NCBI GenBank assembly: GCA_019235885.1
Contig: JAFAKB010000093.1
Span: 1-43,364 of the forward strand
Direction: 5' to 3'
From: Candidatus Eremiobacterota bacterium
GTDB lineage: Bacteria > Vulcanimicrobiota > Vulcanimicrobiia > Vulcanimicrobiales > Vulcanimicrobiaceae
Length of the DNA: 43,364 bases
Shown: positions 18,374 through 25,943 of the stretch, in pieces
Position numbering within the stretch: the first letter of the stretch is position 1
Layout of the letters: each line of letters begins with the position of its first letter
Notes under the pieces: model-generated
What the model saw: only the letters and a program-made list of their open reading frames with translations
What the model was told of the DNA's origin: nothing
The model's database searches: none
Translations under genes and position numbers: made by a program

Positions 18374-19128
18374 ACGGCGTGCGCTGGATGAAGATCGCGG
18401 CGCCGCTCTCGCTGATCGCGCTGTGGCAGCTCGCCGTCTCGACGCGCTTCTTGAATTCCGGACTCTTTCCGCCGCCGAGCGCGATCTTTGCGAACTTCAT
18501 CGCGTACGCCGCCAGCGGCGAGCTCGGCACGAACGCGTACTGGACCCTCTCGCGGCTGCTGATCGGGCTTCTGCTCGGCGGCGTTCCGGGCACGCTGATC
18601 GGGCTCGCGATGGGGACGAGCACGTGGGTGCGCGCATACTTCGGCCCGGTGATCGCGCTGCTCTACCCCATCCCGAAGATCGCGATACTGCCGCTGTTCT
18701 ACTTCATTTTCGGCACCGGCGAGGCGGCGAAGTGGGCCGCCGTCGCGGTCGGCGTGTTCTTCTTGATGGCGATCAACACGGAAGCCGGCGTGCGGCAGAT
18801 CGAGACGATCTATCTCGACGTCGCGCGCGCGTACCGCCTCCGGCCGGCGACGTTCTTTTTCCGCGTGCTGCTCCCGGGCGCGCTGCCGAACATCTATGCG
18901 GGGCTCAAGCTGAGCATCGGGATCGCGATCGTGCTCGCCGTCGCCGCGGAGTATCAGCTCACGAGAACGGGCTTGGGCTTCGCCATCTTCAACGCGCAGC
19001 AGCTGCTCGACGTCGAGCGCTTGTATGCCGCGCTGGTCGCGGTCTCGCTGCTCGGGTTCGTGTTGTCGGGACTCCTCGACGCGATCGAAGCGGTCGCGAT
19101 ACCGTGGCGAGCGCACCGCCGGCCGTAG
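18370..19128 (+). CDS. nitrate/sulfonate/taurine-type ABC transporter permease (SsuC-like)
   Basis: This is a 252-residue BPD-type permease with about six membrane segments. The opening LIALWQLAVSTRFLNSGLFPPPSAI is the SsuC/TauC signature, and the ATPase-contact EAA loop is seen in DVARAYRLRPATFFFRVLLPGALPNIYAGL. The start is GTG 18370, overlapping the ATPase stop by 4 nt (GTGA); ATG 18388 is an alternative. Together with the ATPase it forms half of an importer whose periplasmic binding protein must be encoded elsewhere. Confidence 0.9.
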   Translation: MNGVRWMKIAAPLSLIALWQLAVSTRFLNSGLFPPPSAIFANFIAYAASGELGTNAYWTLSRLLIGLLLGGVPGTLIGLAMGTSTWVRAYFGPVIALLYPIPKIAILPLFYFIFGTGEAAKWAAVAVGVFFLMAINTEAGVRQIETIYLDVARAYRLRPATFFFRVLLPGALPNIYAGLKLSIGIAIVLAVAAEYQLTRTGLGFAIFNAQQLLDVERLYAALVAVSLLGFVLSGLLDAIEAVAIPWRAHRRP

Positions 19129-19156
19129 CTCACGCACGATTCGTCCCCCGCGTACG

Positions 19157-19170
19157 CACGAATGTTCGTG
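19157..19170. other. 14-bp palindrome upstream of the REC-GGDEF-EAL gene
   Basis: CACGAA-TG-TTCGTG is a perfect 6+2+6 inverted repeat lying 44 bp before the start of the c-di-GMP gene. It could be a regulator site, but no known consensus was matched. Confidence 0.3.
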
Positions 19171-19213
19171 ATCGCGAGCACAAGGCGTGGCCTGAAGAGC
19201 CCACACAAATGTC

Positions 19214-20971
19214 GTGGGCTATTTGCTTGGGAACGAACCGGCTGTGGAGACCGACGGAGGAACCCCGGTCCGCAAGCACATTCGCGCGATCTTGGTCACG
19301 GCGGACCCGATCGAGGCATCCCGCTGGGCAGACGCCGTGCGCACCGACGTCTCGATGGAGCTGCGCTGTGCCGGCAGCCTCGAAGCGATGGTGAAGATCC
19401 TCGGGCGCGCGGAATTCGACGTCGCGCTCCTTGGTCGCAGCCTTCCCGACGGCTCGTACCGCGACGCGCTCCGGGCGCTCCACCTCACGCAGGAAGGTTT
19501 GCCGGCGATCGTCATCGCGACGCTCGACCGCGAGGCGATTCGTGACGCGCACGCGCTCGGTGCGGTCGACGTCGTCGCGCCGCTGAACCTCTCGCGCTTG
19601 GGCCCCGCGGTTGCGCGCGCGCTGCGCGAAGCGGTCCTCGTCTGCTCGCTGCGCCACGTGCGCGCGGAGTTCGACCGCGTGATGCTGGAGCGGCGTGATC
19701 CGGTCACCGGGCTCCCCCCGCGCGAAGCGTTCGAGCGCCATGCGCGCAGCGCGCTCGCGGACTACGACCGCGACGGAAAGTCGCTCGCCGTGCTGTTCGT
19801 CGACGTCGACCGCTTTCGCGTGGTGAACGATCTCGGCGACCACGCGACCGGCGACGGCGTCTTGCGGCAGATCGCCTCGCGGCTGCACGACGCGCTTCCC
19901 GACGCGTACGTCGCGCGCTTCGGCGGCGACGAGTTCGTGCTGCTGCGCTGCGAGGACGACGGCGCGCCGGAGACCGCGGCCGACGCCGTGGCGCGCGCGT
20001 TCGCTTCGCCGTTCCACGTCTCCGGAAAGCTCGTGTATCTGACGGCGAGCATCGGCGTCGCGCACGCCCCCGAGGACGCGACCGACGTCGCAGGCTTGAT
20101 CGGGACGGCTGAGGCCGCGGTGTTCGAGGCGAAGCGGCTGGGCCGCAACATGGTGCGCGCGTACCGCTCGCCCGGCACGGCGTCGTCGCTCGAGCGCGTC
20201 CTGACCCGGCGCGATCTGCACGGCGCGATCGAGCGCCAGGAACTCGAGCTCGACTACCAGCCGATGTACGACATCCGAACGCGCGCGATCCAGGGCGTCG
20301 AGGCGCTGCTGCGCTGGCGCCATCCGGTCCACGGCCGCGTCCTGCCCGACCGCTTCGTCCCGATCGCCGAAGAGTTCGGGCTGATCGAAGAGATCGGCGC
20401 GTGGGTTCTCGAGCGCGCGATCGCCCAGGTGCGCGAATGGTCCGACGCCGGCATCCCGTCGATCCGCGTCAGCGTGAACGTCTCGGCGCGCCAGCTGCAC
20501 GGCGACGCGCTCCCCGTGCTCGTGTGTGCGCTGCTCGAGAAGTACGGCGTCGCCGCGTCCTGCTTGGAGGTCGAGATCACCGAGTCGTCGATCGTGCGCG
20601 ACGTGCCGGCCGCGTTGCGGCTGCTCCATGCGCTGCGCGAGCGCGGCGTGCGCGTCTCCATCGACGACTTCGGAACCGGCTACACCTCGCTCGCGTTCCT
20701 GAAACGCTTCCCCGTCGACATGCTGAAGATCGACCGCAGCTTCGTCGCCGACGTCGCGCGCGACGGCTTCGACGGCGCGGTCGTGCGCGCCGTGACGACG
20801 CTGGCGCGCGGTCTGGGAGTGCGCACCGTCGCCGAAGGCGTCGAGGTGCAGGAACAGTTCGAACGCCTCCGCGCGCTGGACTGCGACATCGTGCAAGGCT
20901 TCCTGTTCAGCCGCCCGCTCCCGGCGGCCGCCTGCACCGGCCTGCTCTCGGCGACCAAGCTTCCCGCCTGA
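19214..20971 (+). CDS. c-di-GMP enzyme: degenerate REC-like, GGDEF and EAL domains
   Basis: This is a 585-residue cytoplasmic protein. Residues about 20-140 resemble a response-regulator receiver, but where the phospho-acceptor Asp is expected it reads VALLGRSLPDGS, so phosphorylation is unlikely. The GGDEF domain keeps RFGGDEF, with no RxxD inhibitory site five residues before it. The EAL domain keeps QGVEALLRW, NVSARQL, EITESS, DDFGTGYTSL, KIDRSF and AEGVE, so phosphodiesterase activity is expected. Both activities may be present, or GGDEF may act as a GTP sensor. GTG 19214 is the longest start; GTG 19244 is an alternative, and neither has a clear ribosome site. Confidence 0.92.
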   Translation: MGYLLGNEPAVETDGGTPVRKHIRAILVTADPIEASRWADAVRTDVSMELRCAGSLEAMVKILGRAEFDVALLGRSLPDGSYRDALRALHLTQEGLPAIVIATLDREAIRDAHALGAVDVVAPLNLSRLGPAVARALREAVLVCSLRHVRAEFDRVMLERRDPVTGLPPREAFERHARSALADYDRDGKSLAVLFVDVDRFRVVNDLGDHATGDGVLRQIASRLHDALPDAYVARFGGDEFVLLRCEDDGAPETAADAVARAFASPFHVSGKLVYLTASIGVAHAPEDATDVAGLIGTAEAAVFEAKRLGRNMVRAYRSPGTASSLERVLTRRDLHGAIERQELELDYQPMYDIRTRAIQGVEALLRWRHPVHGRVLPDRFVPIAEEFGLIEEIGAWVLERAIAQVREWSDAGIPSIRVSVNVSARQLHGDALPVLVCALLEKYGVAASCLEVEITESSIVRDVPAALRLLHALRERGVRVSIDDFGTGYTSLAFLKRFPVDMLKIDRSFVADVARDGFDGAVVRAVTTLARGLGVRTVAEGVEVQEQFERLRALDCDIVQGFLFSRPLPAAACTGLLSATKLPA

Positions 20972-21014
20972 GGCAGGGCCGAAGCCCGACCTGCCGAACC
21001 CAGGTCGGTCGCGA

Positions 21015-21087
21015 GCCCAGATAGCTCAGTTGGTAGAGCACAGGTCTGAAAAACCTGGGGTCGCCCGTTCAATTCGGGCTCTGGGCA
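21015..21087 (+). tRNA. tRNA-Phe(GAA)
   Basis: The acceptor GCCCAGA pairs with TCTGGGC. The anticodon stem CAGGT/ACCTG surrounds CTGAAAA, giving anticodon GAA. The T arm is GCCCG-TTCAATT-CGGGC. After the discriminator A comes TGT, so CCA is not encoded, unlike in the three other tRNA genes of this window. Confidence 0.95.
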
Positions 21088-21094
21088 TGTGCTG

Positions 21095-21126
21095 AAACCC
21101 CGTCACGGAAGTGGCGGGGTTTCTTG
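21095..21126 (+). terminator. terminator after tRNA-Phe
   Basis: AAACCCCG (21095-21102) pairs with CGGGGTTT (21115-21122), followed by CTTG. It separates the tRNA from the nuclease gene. Confidence 0.75.
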
Positions 21127-21175
21127 TACATCGTGCCGGGGTGTTGGCACAAGCGCATGCTATGTAATCGGTACA

Positions 21176-21652
21176 ATGAGACGAACATCGGCATGTGGGA
21201 AATGTGGAGCAATAAAAATTCGTTTGCGCACCGGCGCTTCTCGATGCCGGCCCTGTAGTAGACGACACAGCCGCGAGTACTACCATAACAGCGCGCTGCG
21301 ACGCCACAAAGAGCGGTGCGGTTATCTCTTGCGCCGGTATGGCACGACGTTCGAACAGCTTGAGCAATTGCTCGTCGAGCAAGGCGGCCGGTGCGCAATT
21401 TGCCACAAGCGATGGCAACGCTGCAAGGCCGCCAAGCGCGCCCGAGACGAAGGGCTCTTCCTGCATTATCTTTGCGTGGATCACGACCACGACCGCAACG
21501 TGGTCCGCGGCTTGCTGTGCAACAACTGCAACACCGCGATCGGCCTCTTCGAAGAAGACCTCGACCGGTTCGAGTCCGCGGTGACGTACTTGCGAACACA
21601 TCGCGACCGCCCGACACCGCTTGTATCGCCTAGCGAATCTAGCTTGGCTTGA
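21176..21652 (+). CDS. recombination endonuclease VII-like HNH nuclease
   Basis: This 158-residue protein belongs to the T4 endonuclease VII (PF02945-like) group of His-Me finger nucleases. The first 30 residues carry CGKCGA..CRPCSR, a zinc ribbon. The nuclease core has RCAICHKRW, then LCVDHDHDRNVVRGLLCNNCNTAIGLFEED, where DHDH and the paired CxxC motifs give the catalytic site and structural zinc. The start is ATG 21176; the open frame from 21089 runs through the tRNA terminator and is rejected. Base composition at the 5' end is visibly less GC-rich than the neighbours. Its place just behind a tRNA gene and its phage-type family suggest a mobile-element relic; no integrase is seen. Confidence 0.88.
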   Translation: MRRTSACGKCGAIKIRLRTGASRCRPCSRRHSREYYHNSALRRHKERCGYLLRRYGTTFEQLEQLLVEQGGRCAICHKRWQRCKAAKRARDEGLFLHYLCVDHDHDRNVVRGLLCNNCNTAIGLFEEDLDRFESAVTYLRTHRDRPTPLVSPSESSLA

Positions 21653-21668
21653 TCGGGGCGGAAAAATA

Positions 21669-21763
21669 GGCCGGTCGGCGTGTTACCTGGTTCACGGGGC
21701 GGGAAACACCCTTGCCGGGACACACAGCCCACTGTCCCGCGCCTCGGGCCCTTCAAACCGGCC
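21669..21763 (+). ncRNA. possible structured 5' leader of cysD-cysNC
   Basis: A closing stem GGCCGGT (21669-21675) with ACCGGCC (21757-21763) encloses three hairpins: GGCGGG/CCC..GCC (21698-21716), CGGGACA/TGTCCCG (21716-21722 and 21733-21739) and GCC/GGC (21741-21749). The block lies in the 216-bp gap before the sulfate-activation operon. It did not match the SAM, SAH or cobalamin consensus known to me. GC-rich DNA forms stems by chance, so this is tentative. Confidence 0.3.
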
Positions 21764-21868
21764 GGGGCGCATCATGCCGCGTGAGCCGGCTGAATTAATC
21801 GAACGCTAACCGAACGCACGATCCCCTGGTCCCTCGATGCAGAAGAGGCGGATCGAACCGGAGGACGA

Positions 21869-22669
21869 TTGGACACGGACGCGCTGGAAGAGCTCGAGGC
21901 TCAGGCTATCACGATCATCCGCGACGCCTATCGGCTGTTCGCGCCCTGCTGCGTGCTGTGGTCGATGGGCAAGGACAGCACCGCGCTGCTGTGGCTGATG
22001 CGCAAGGCCTTCCTGGGCGCCGTGCCGATCCCGGTCGTGCAGCTCGACACCGGGATGGAGCTGCCGGAGGTCTACGAGTTCCGGGACCGCATCGCGCGCG
22101 AGTGGCAGCTCGACCTGCGCGTCGAGCAGTGCCCCTCGGAAGAGTCGTCCGATGCGGCGCTCCCGCCGCAGGCGCGCGCGGCGGCCCGCAAGACGGAAGG
22201 ACTCCGCGCGCTGCTTGCGCGCGAAGGCTACCGCGCGGTCTTCGTCGGGATCCGCCGCGACGAGCAGGCGACGCGCGCCAAGGAACGGCTCGTCAGCCCG
22301 CGCGCGCACGACGGCGCGTGGAACGTGCGCGAGCAGCCGCCGGAGTTCTGGGGCTACACGGTGAGCGAGATCGCGCACGGGGGGCACGTCCGCGTGCACC
22401 CGCTGCTCGCGTGGACCGAGCTCGACGTGTGGCGCTACACGCGCGCCGAACCGATTCCGTTCGTGCCGCTCTACCTCGCGCGCAACGGCCTGCGCTACCG
22501 CTCGCTGGGCGAGAAGAACATCACCGTTCCGATCGCCAGCACCGCAAGCTCGCTCGACGAGATCATCGACGAGCTCGCGACGACGCGCGAGCCCGAGCGC
22601 GCCGGCCGCACGATGGACCACGAGAGCGAAGCCTCGTTCGAGCACCTGCGCGCCGGGGGGTACATGTGA
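21869..22669 (+). CDS. cysD: sulfate adenylyltransferase subunit 2
   Basis: CysD makes adenosine 5'-phosphosulfate from ATP and sulfate, driven by the CysN GTPase. The 266 residues show the ATP-pyrophosphatase P-loop LWSMGKDSTALLWL, LDTGMELPEVYEFRDR and the conserved FVGIRRDEQATRAKER. They also show PLLAWTELDVWRYTRAEPIPFVPLY, all diagnostic of CysD. The usual C-terminal end MDHESEASFEHLRAGGYM is intact. The start is TTG 21869, selected by GGAGGA immediately upstream. It overlaps cysNC by 4 nt. Confidence 0.96.
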   Translation: MDTDALEELEAQAITIIRDAYRLFAPCCVLWSMGKDSTALLWLMRKAFLGAVPIPVVQLDTGMELPEVYEFRDRIAREWQLDLRVEQCPSEESSDAALPPQARAAARKTEGLRALLAREGYRAVFVGIRRDEQATRAKERLVSPRAHDGAWNVREQPPEFWGYTVSEIAHGGHVRVHPLLAWTELDVWRYTRAEPIPFVPLYLARNGLRYRSLGEKNITVPIASTASSLDEIIDELATTREPERAGRTMDHESEASFEHLRAGGYM

Positions 22670-24495
22670 GCGACGCGCGCGTCGTTCTGCTCGGTCACGT
22701 CGACCACGGCAAGTCGACGCTGATCGGACGCCTGCTGCTCGACACCGGCTCGCTCCCCGAGGCGCGCATCGCGGAAGTCGTTGCGAGCAGCCGCCGCCGC
22801 GGTTTGGAACCGGAGTGGTCGTTCGCGCTCGACGCGCTGCAGGACGAGCGCGACCAAGCGGTCACAATCGACACGACGCGCGTGTGGCTGCGCATCGGCG
22901 AGCGCCGCTTCGCGATCATCGACGCGCCCGGCCACGAAGAGTTTCTCGCCGGCGCGATGACCGGCGCGAGCGACGCCGACGCCGCGATCCTGGTCGTCGA
23001 CGCGCAGCGCGGGATCGAAGACCAAACCCGGCGGCACGTGTACCTGCTCGGGCTGCTGAACGTCGCGCACGTGATCGTCGCGGTGAACAAGATCGACGCC
23101 GGCGCCGGTGCCGAGCGAGTTGCGGCGGTCGGCGATGCGGCGCGCGCCGCGCTCGCCGCGGTCGGGGTCGCCGCGAGCGCGATCGTTCCCGTCTCCGCGC
23201 GCGAGGGCGACAACGTCGTCAACCGTTCCGAACGCACGCCGTGGTACGCGGGCCCGACGCTCGCCGAGCTGCTCGCCGCCTTCGCGCCGCACGCGCAGAC
23301 GGCGCGGCTCGGCCCGCTGCGCATGTGGGTGCAGGACGTCTACCGGCGCGGCGAGGAGCGCGTCGTGGTCGGCACGCTGCGCAGCGGCCGCGTCGCCGTG
23401 GGCGATCTCGTTCGCGTCTCGCCGAGCGGCAAGACGGCGCGCGTCGCGGCGCTGCGCGGCTGGCCGCACGACCTCGCGTCGGCCGGCCCGGGGACCGCGG
23501 TCGGCATCGTCTTGGACCGCCCGCTCTACGTCGATCGCGGCGATCTGCTCTCGCACGACGGCGAGCCGCCGGTGACGGTGCGTTCGCTGCAGGTGCGCGC
23601 ATGCTGGTTCGACCGCGAGCCGCCGCACGTCGACGAGACGGTGCGCCTGCGCGCGGGCAGCGCCGACGTCGCCGCGCGCATCGTCGCGGTGCTCGACGCC
23701 ACCGACCCGCGCACGCTGCAGCTCGCCGAGCACGGCGTCGCCTCGCGCGGGATGGTCTACGGGCTCGCGCTGCGCACCGCCGTCCCGGTCGCGCTCGACG
23801 AGGGCGAACGCTGCGCGGTCGCGCGCCGCGGCGTCCCGATCGCGGCCGCGCACGCCGTGCAGCTCCAGCCGCAAGGCGAGAACGTCTTCGCTTCCTCGCA
23901 CCTGGTCACGACGGCCGAGCGCGCCGAGCGCAACGGCCACCGCGGCCTGGTGCTGTGGCTGACCGGGCTCCCCGGCGCGGGAAAAACGACGCTCGCGATG
24001 CGGCTCGAGCGCGAGCTGTTCCAGCGGGAGCTCGACGTGTTCGTCCTCGACGGCGACACGCTGCGCACCGGGCTCACCAGCGACTTGGACTTCTCTGCCG
24101 AAGGGCGGCGCGAAAACATCCGCCGCGTCGCGGAGGTCGCCAAGCTGCTCGCCGACGGCGGTGCGATCGCGATCGTCTCGCTGATCTCGCCGGCGGCCGA
24201 GGACCGCGCGCGGGCGCGCGAGATCGTCGGCGCGCCGTTTCGCGAGGCGTTCGTCTCCGCGTCGCTCGCGACGTGCGAGGCGCGCGATCCGAAGAACCTC
24301 TACAAGCGCGCGCGGGCCGGCGAGATCGACGGCTTCACCGGCGTCGGCGCGCCGTACGACGTCCCCGAGTCGCCCGATCTGTTGATCGACACGGAGCACG
24401 CCGACGTCGACCGCTGCGTCGCCGCCGCGGTCGAGTTCGTCATCGACTCGGTCCGTCTCGGACCGCTGCGGGTGCTGCGCCGCCGCTCCGGCTGA
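22666..24495 (+). CDS. cysNC: bifunctional sulfate adenylyltransferase subunit 1/adenylylsulfate kinase
   Basis: This is a 609-residue CysN-CysC fusion. The CysN part is an EF-Tu-like GTPase with G1 GHVDHGKST, G3 DAPGHEE and G4 NKID, followed by two beta-barrel domains. From about residue 425, CysC phosphorylates APS to PAPS: P-loop GLPGAGKTT, LDGDTLRTGL, SAEGRRENIRRVAEVAKL and GFTGVGAPYDVPESPDL. The start is GTG 22666, which overlaps the cysD stop as GTGA. The pair covers sulfate activation up to PAPS; the PAPS reductase gene is not in this window. Confidence 0.96.
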   Translation: MSDARVVLLGHVDHGKSTLIGRLLLDTGSLPEARIAEVVASSRRRGLEPEWSFALDALQDERDQAVTIDTTRVWLRIGERRFAIIDAPGHEEFLAGAMTGASDADAAILVVDAQRGIEDQTRRHVYLLGLLNVAHVIVAVNKIDAGAGAERVAAVGDAARAALAAVGVAASAIVPVSAREGDNVVNRSERTPWYAGPTLAELLAAFAPHAQTARLGPLRMWVQDVYRRGEERVVVGTLRSGRVAVGDLVRVSPSGKTARVAALRGWPHDLASAGPGTAVGIVLDRPLYVDRGDLLSHDGEPPVTVRSLQVRACWFDREPPHVDETVRLRAGSADVAARIVAVLDATDPRTLQLAEHGVASRGMVYGLALRTAVPVALDEGERCAVARRGVPIAAAHAVQLQPQGENVFASSHLVTTAERAERNGHRGLVLWLTGLPGAGKTTLAMRLERELFQRELDVFVLDGDTLRTGLTSDLDFSAEGRRENIRRVAEVAKLLADGGAIAIVSLISPAAEDRARAREIVGAPFREAFVSASLATCEARDPKNLYKRARAGEIDGFTGVGAPYDVPESPDLLIDTEHADVDRCVAAAVEFVIDSVRLGPLRVLRRRSG

Positions 24496-24580
24496 GACAG
24501 CCGGCGCACGCGATCGTCGATGTCTCGACGAGCGTTCGAGAAAGCGTGAACACGGGTACTCGGTAGGCAAGGAGGTGCCG

Positions 24581-25054
24581 ATGGCAACCCGTTCTACGAC
24601 CACGCGCCGGCAGAAGAGCTCCGGCCGCAAGAAAACCACACGGAAGCGGACCGCCGCCCGCAAGAAGAGCACCGGCCGCAAGAAGAGCACCACGAGCCGC
24701 AAGAAGTACGGCAGACGGAAGAAGACCGGCGGCCGCAAGAAGAGCACCGGCCGCAAGAAGACCGGCGGCCGCAAAAAGACCGGCGGCCGCAAGAAGAGCA
24801 GCAGCCGCAAGAAGGCCGGCGGTCGCAAAAAGACCGGCGGCCGGAAGAAGAAGGGCGGTCGCAAGAAGGGCGGTCGCAAGTACGGCCGCGGCGCGTCGCG
24901 CAGCGTCGAGAAGGAGATGCACGAGTACAAGCGCGGGAAGGCGCGCAGCGGGGGCAAGGGCGGCAAGGTGAAGAGCCGCAAACAGGCGATCGCGATCGGC
25001 CTTTCCAAAGCGCGCCGGTCCGGCAAGAAGGTTCCGAAGAACCCGAACCGCTAG
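24581..25054 (+). CDS. histone-like GRKK-repeat protein with DUF6496-like C-terminus
   Basis: This is a 157-residue, extremely basic protein. The start is ATG 24581 behind a perfect AAGGAGG at the right spacing; GTG 24575 is in frame but lies inside that ribosome site region. Residues 1-105 are about ten copies of a GRKK(T/S)xG repeat, resembling eukaryotic histone H1 tails, so DNA compaction is inferred. The last 50 residues (VEKEMHEYKRGK, KVKSRKQAIAIGLSKAR, GKKVPKNP) match the small DUF6496 domain. No catalytic residues are apparent. The gene stands alone, 85 bp after cysNC, and converges on xth. Confidence 0.85.
   Translation: MATRSTTTRRQKSSGRKKTTRKRTAARKKSTGRKKSTTSRKKYGRRKKTGGRKKSTGRKKTGGRKKTGGRKKSSSRKKAGGRKKTGGRKKKGGRKKGGRKYGRGASRSVEKEMHEYKRGKARSGGKGGKVKSRKQAIAIGLSKARRSGKKVPKNPNR
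24640..24890 (+). repeat. in-frame repeats encoding GRKK units
   Basis: About ten variants of a 12- to 15-bp unit built on GGCCGCAAGAAG run in tandem. All are multiples of three, so copy-number change would keep the frame. Confidence 0.85.
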
Positions 25055-25097
25055 CCCGATCTCGATGCGGCGGGCGTCCCCACGACGCTCGCCGCGC

Positions 25098-25877
25098 TCA
25101 CAGCTCGTAGTCGATGGTGACCGGCGCGTGGTCGGAGAACCGTGCGCCCTTGTAGATCGAGGCGGCGCGCACGCGCGGCGCGAGGTCCGGGGTGACCAGC
25201 TGGTAGTCGATCCGCCAGCCGAGGTTGTTCTCCCACGCGCCTTTCCAGCCCGACCACCAGGTGAACTGTTTTTTCTCGTCGGGCCGCGCGACGCGGAACG
25301 CGTCGACCCAGCCGACGCGCTCGATCACGTCGTCCATCCAGGCCCGCTCCTGCGGCAGGAAGCCCGTGACGGTCGCGCACCGCGCGGGGTTGAACACGTC
25401 GATGTCGCGGTGGGCGATGTTGTAGTCGCCGCAGATGATGAACGGGTGACCTTCGTTCTTCATCTGCGCGAGGTTGGCGATGAAGCGGTCGAGGAACGCT
25501 TCCTTCACCGCTTGGCGCGCCGGCCCGGTCGTCCCCGACGGCACGTACAGCGACGCGACCGACAAACCGCCTTCGAAGTCCATCCGCACGAAACGGCCTT
25601 CCGCGTCCATGTCTTCCATCCCGAGGCCGCGCACGACGCGCAGCGGCGGCCGCTTCGAGTAGACGGCGACCCCGCTGTAGCCTTTCTTCTGCGCGTCGAC
25701 GAACGCCGAGTTGTAGCGCGTGAGGTCGAGCGCTTCGGGCGGCAGCTGGTGCTCCTGCGCCTTCGTCTCCTGCAGGCACACGACGTCGGGGTCCTGCGTG
25801 TCCATCCATGCAAAGAACCCCTTGCGCGCGGCGGCCCGGATCCCGTTCAAGTTGCAGGTGATGACTTTGAAGGGCAT
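25098..25877 (-). CDS. xth: exodeoxyribonuclease III
   Basis: This is a 259-residue endonuclease/exonuclease/phosphatase-fold AP endonuclease for base-excision repair. Visible motifs are CNLNGIRAAARKGFFAW, VVCLQETKA (metal Glu), GYSGVAVYSK, ICGDYNIAHRDIDV (catalytic Asp and Asn), the WWSGW..NLGWRIDY segment and the final SDHAPVTIDYEL with the catalytic His. The start is ATG 25877 behind TAGGAG; the upstream extension to 25916 has no support. It diverges from the LigD-type polymerase gene, so repair functions are grouped here. Confidence 0.95.
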   Translation of the reverse strand: MPFKVITCNLNGIRAAARKGFFAWMDTQDPDVVCLQETKAQEHQLPPEALDLTRYNSAFVDAQKKGYSGVAVYSKRPPLRVVRGLGMEDMDAEGRFVRMDFEGGLSVASLYVPSGTTGPARQAVKEAFLDRFIANLAQMKNEGHPFIICGDYNIAHRDIDVFNPARCATVTGFLPQERAWMDDVIERVGWVDAFRVARPDEKKQFTWWSGWKGAWENNLGWRIDYQLVTPDLAPRVRAASIYKGARFSDHAPVTIDYEL

Positions 25878-25943
25878 GGCTCCTACGAGGCTTCCCGCGG
25901 GAGCGGAGGAGAACATCCCGGCACACCGGCTCGGAGCGCTCGC

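Noticed and set aside
21089-21175. Longer N-terminus for the endonuclease VII-like protein
   Set aside because: The extension is read through the tRNA-Phe terminator hairpin and has no family similarity; the zinc ribbon starts just after ATG 21176.
21690-21750. Cobalamin riboswitch before cysD
   Set aside because: A GGGAA and CCGGGAC-like stretch is present, but the invariant GCCAGGAGACCTGCC-type B12 box is missing and the order of elements is wrong.
22495-25026. 843-codon minus-strand open frame over cysD-cysNC and the GRKK gene
   Set aside because: Low-complexity Arg/Leu/Pro text with no domain; the plus strand carries clear CysD, CysN and CysC motifs.
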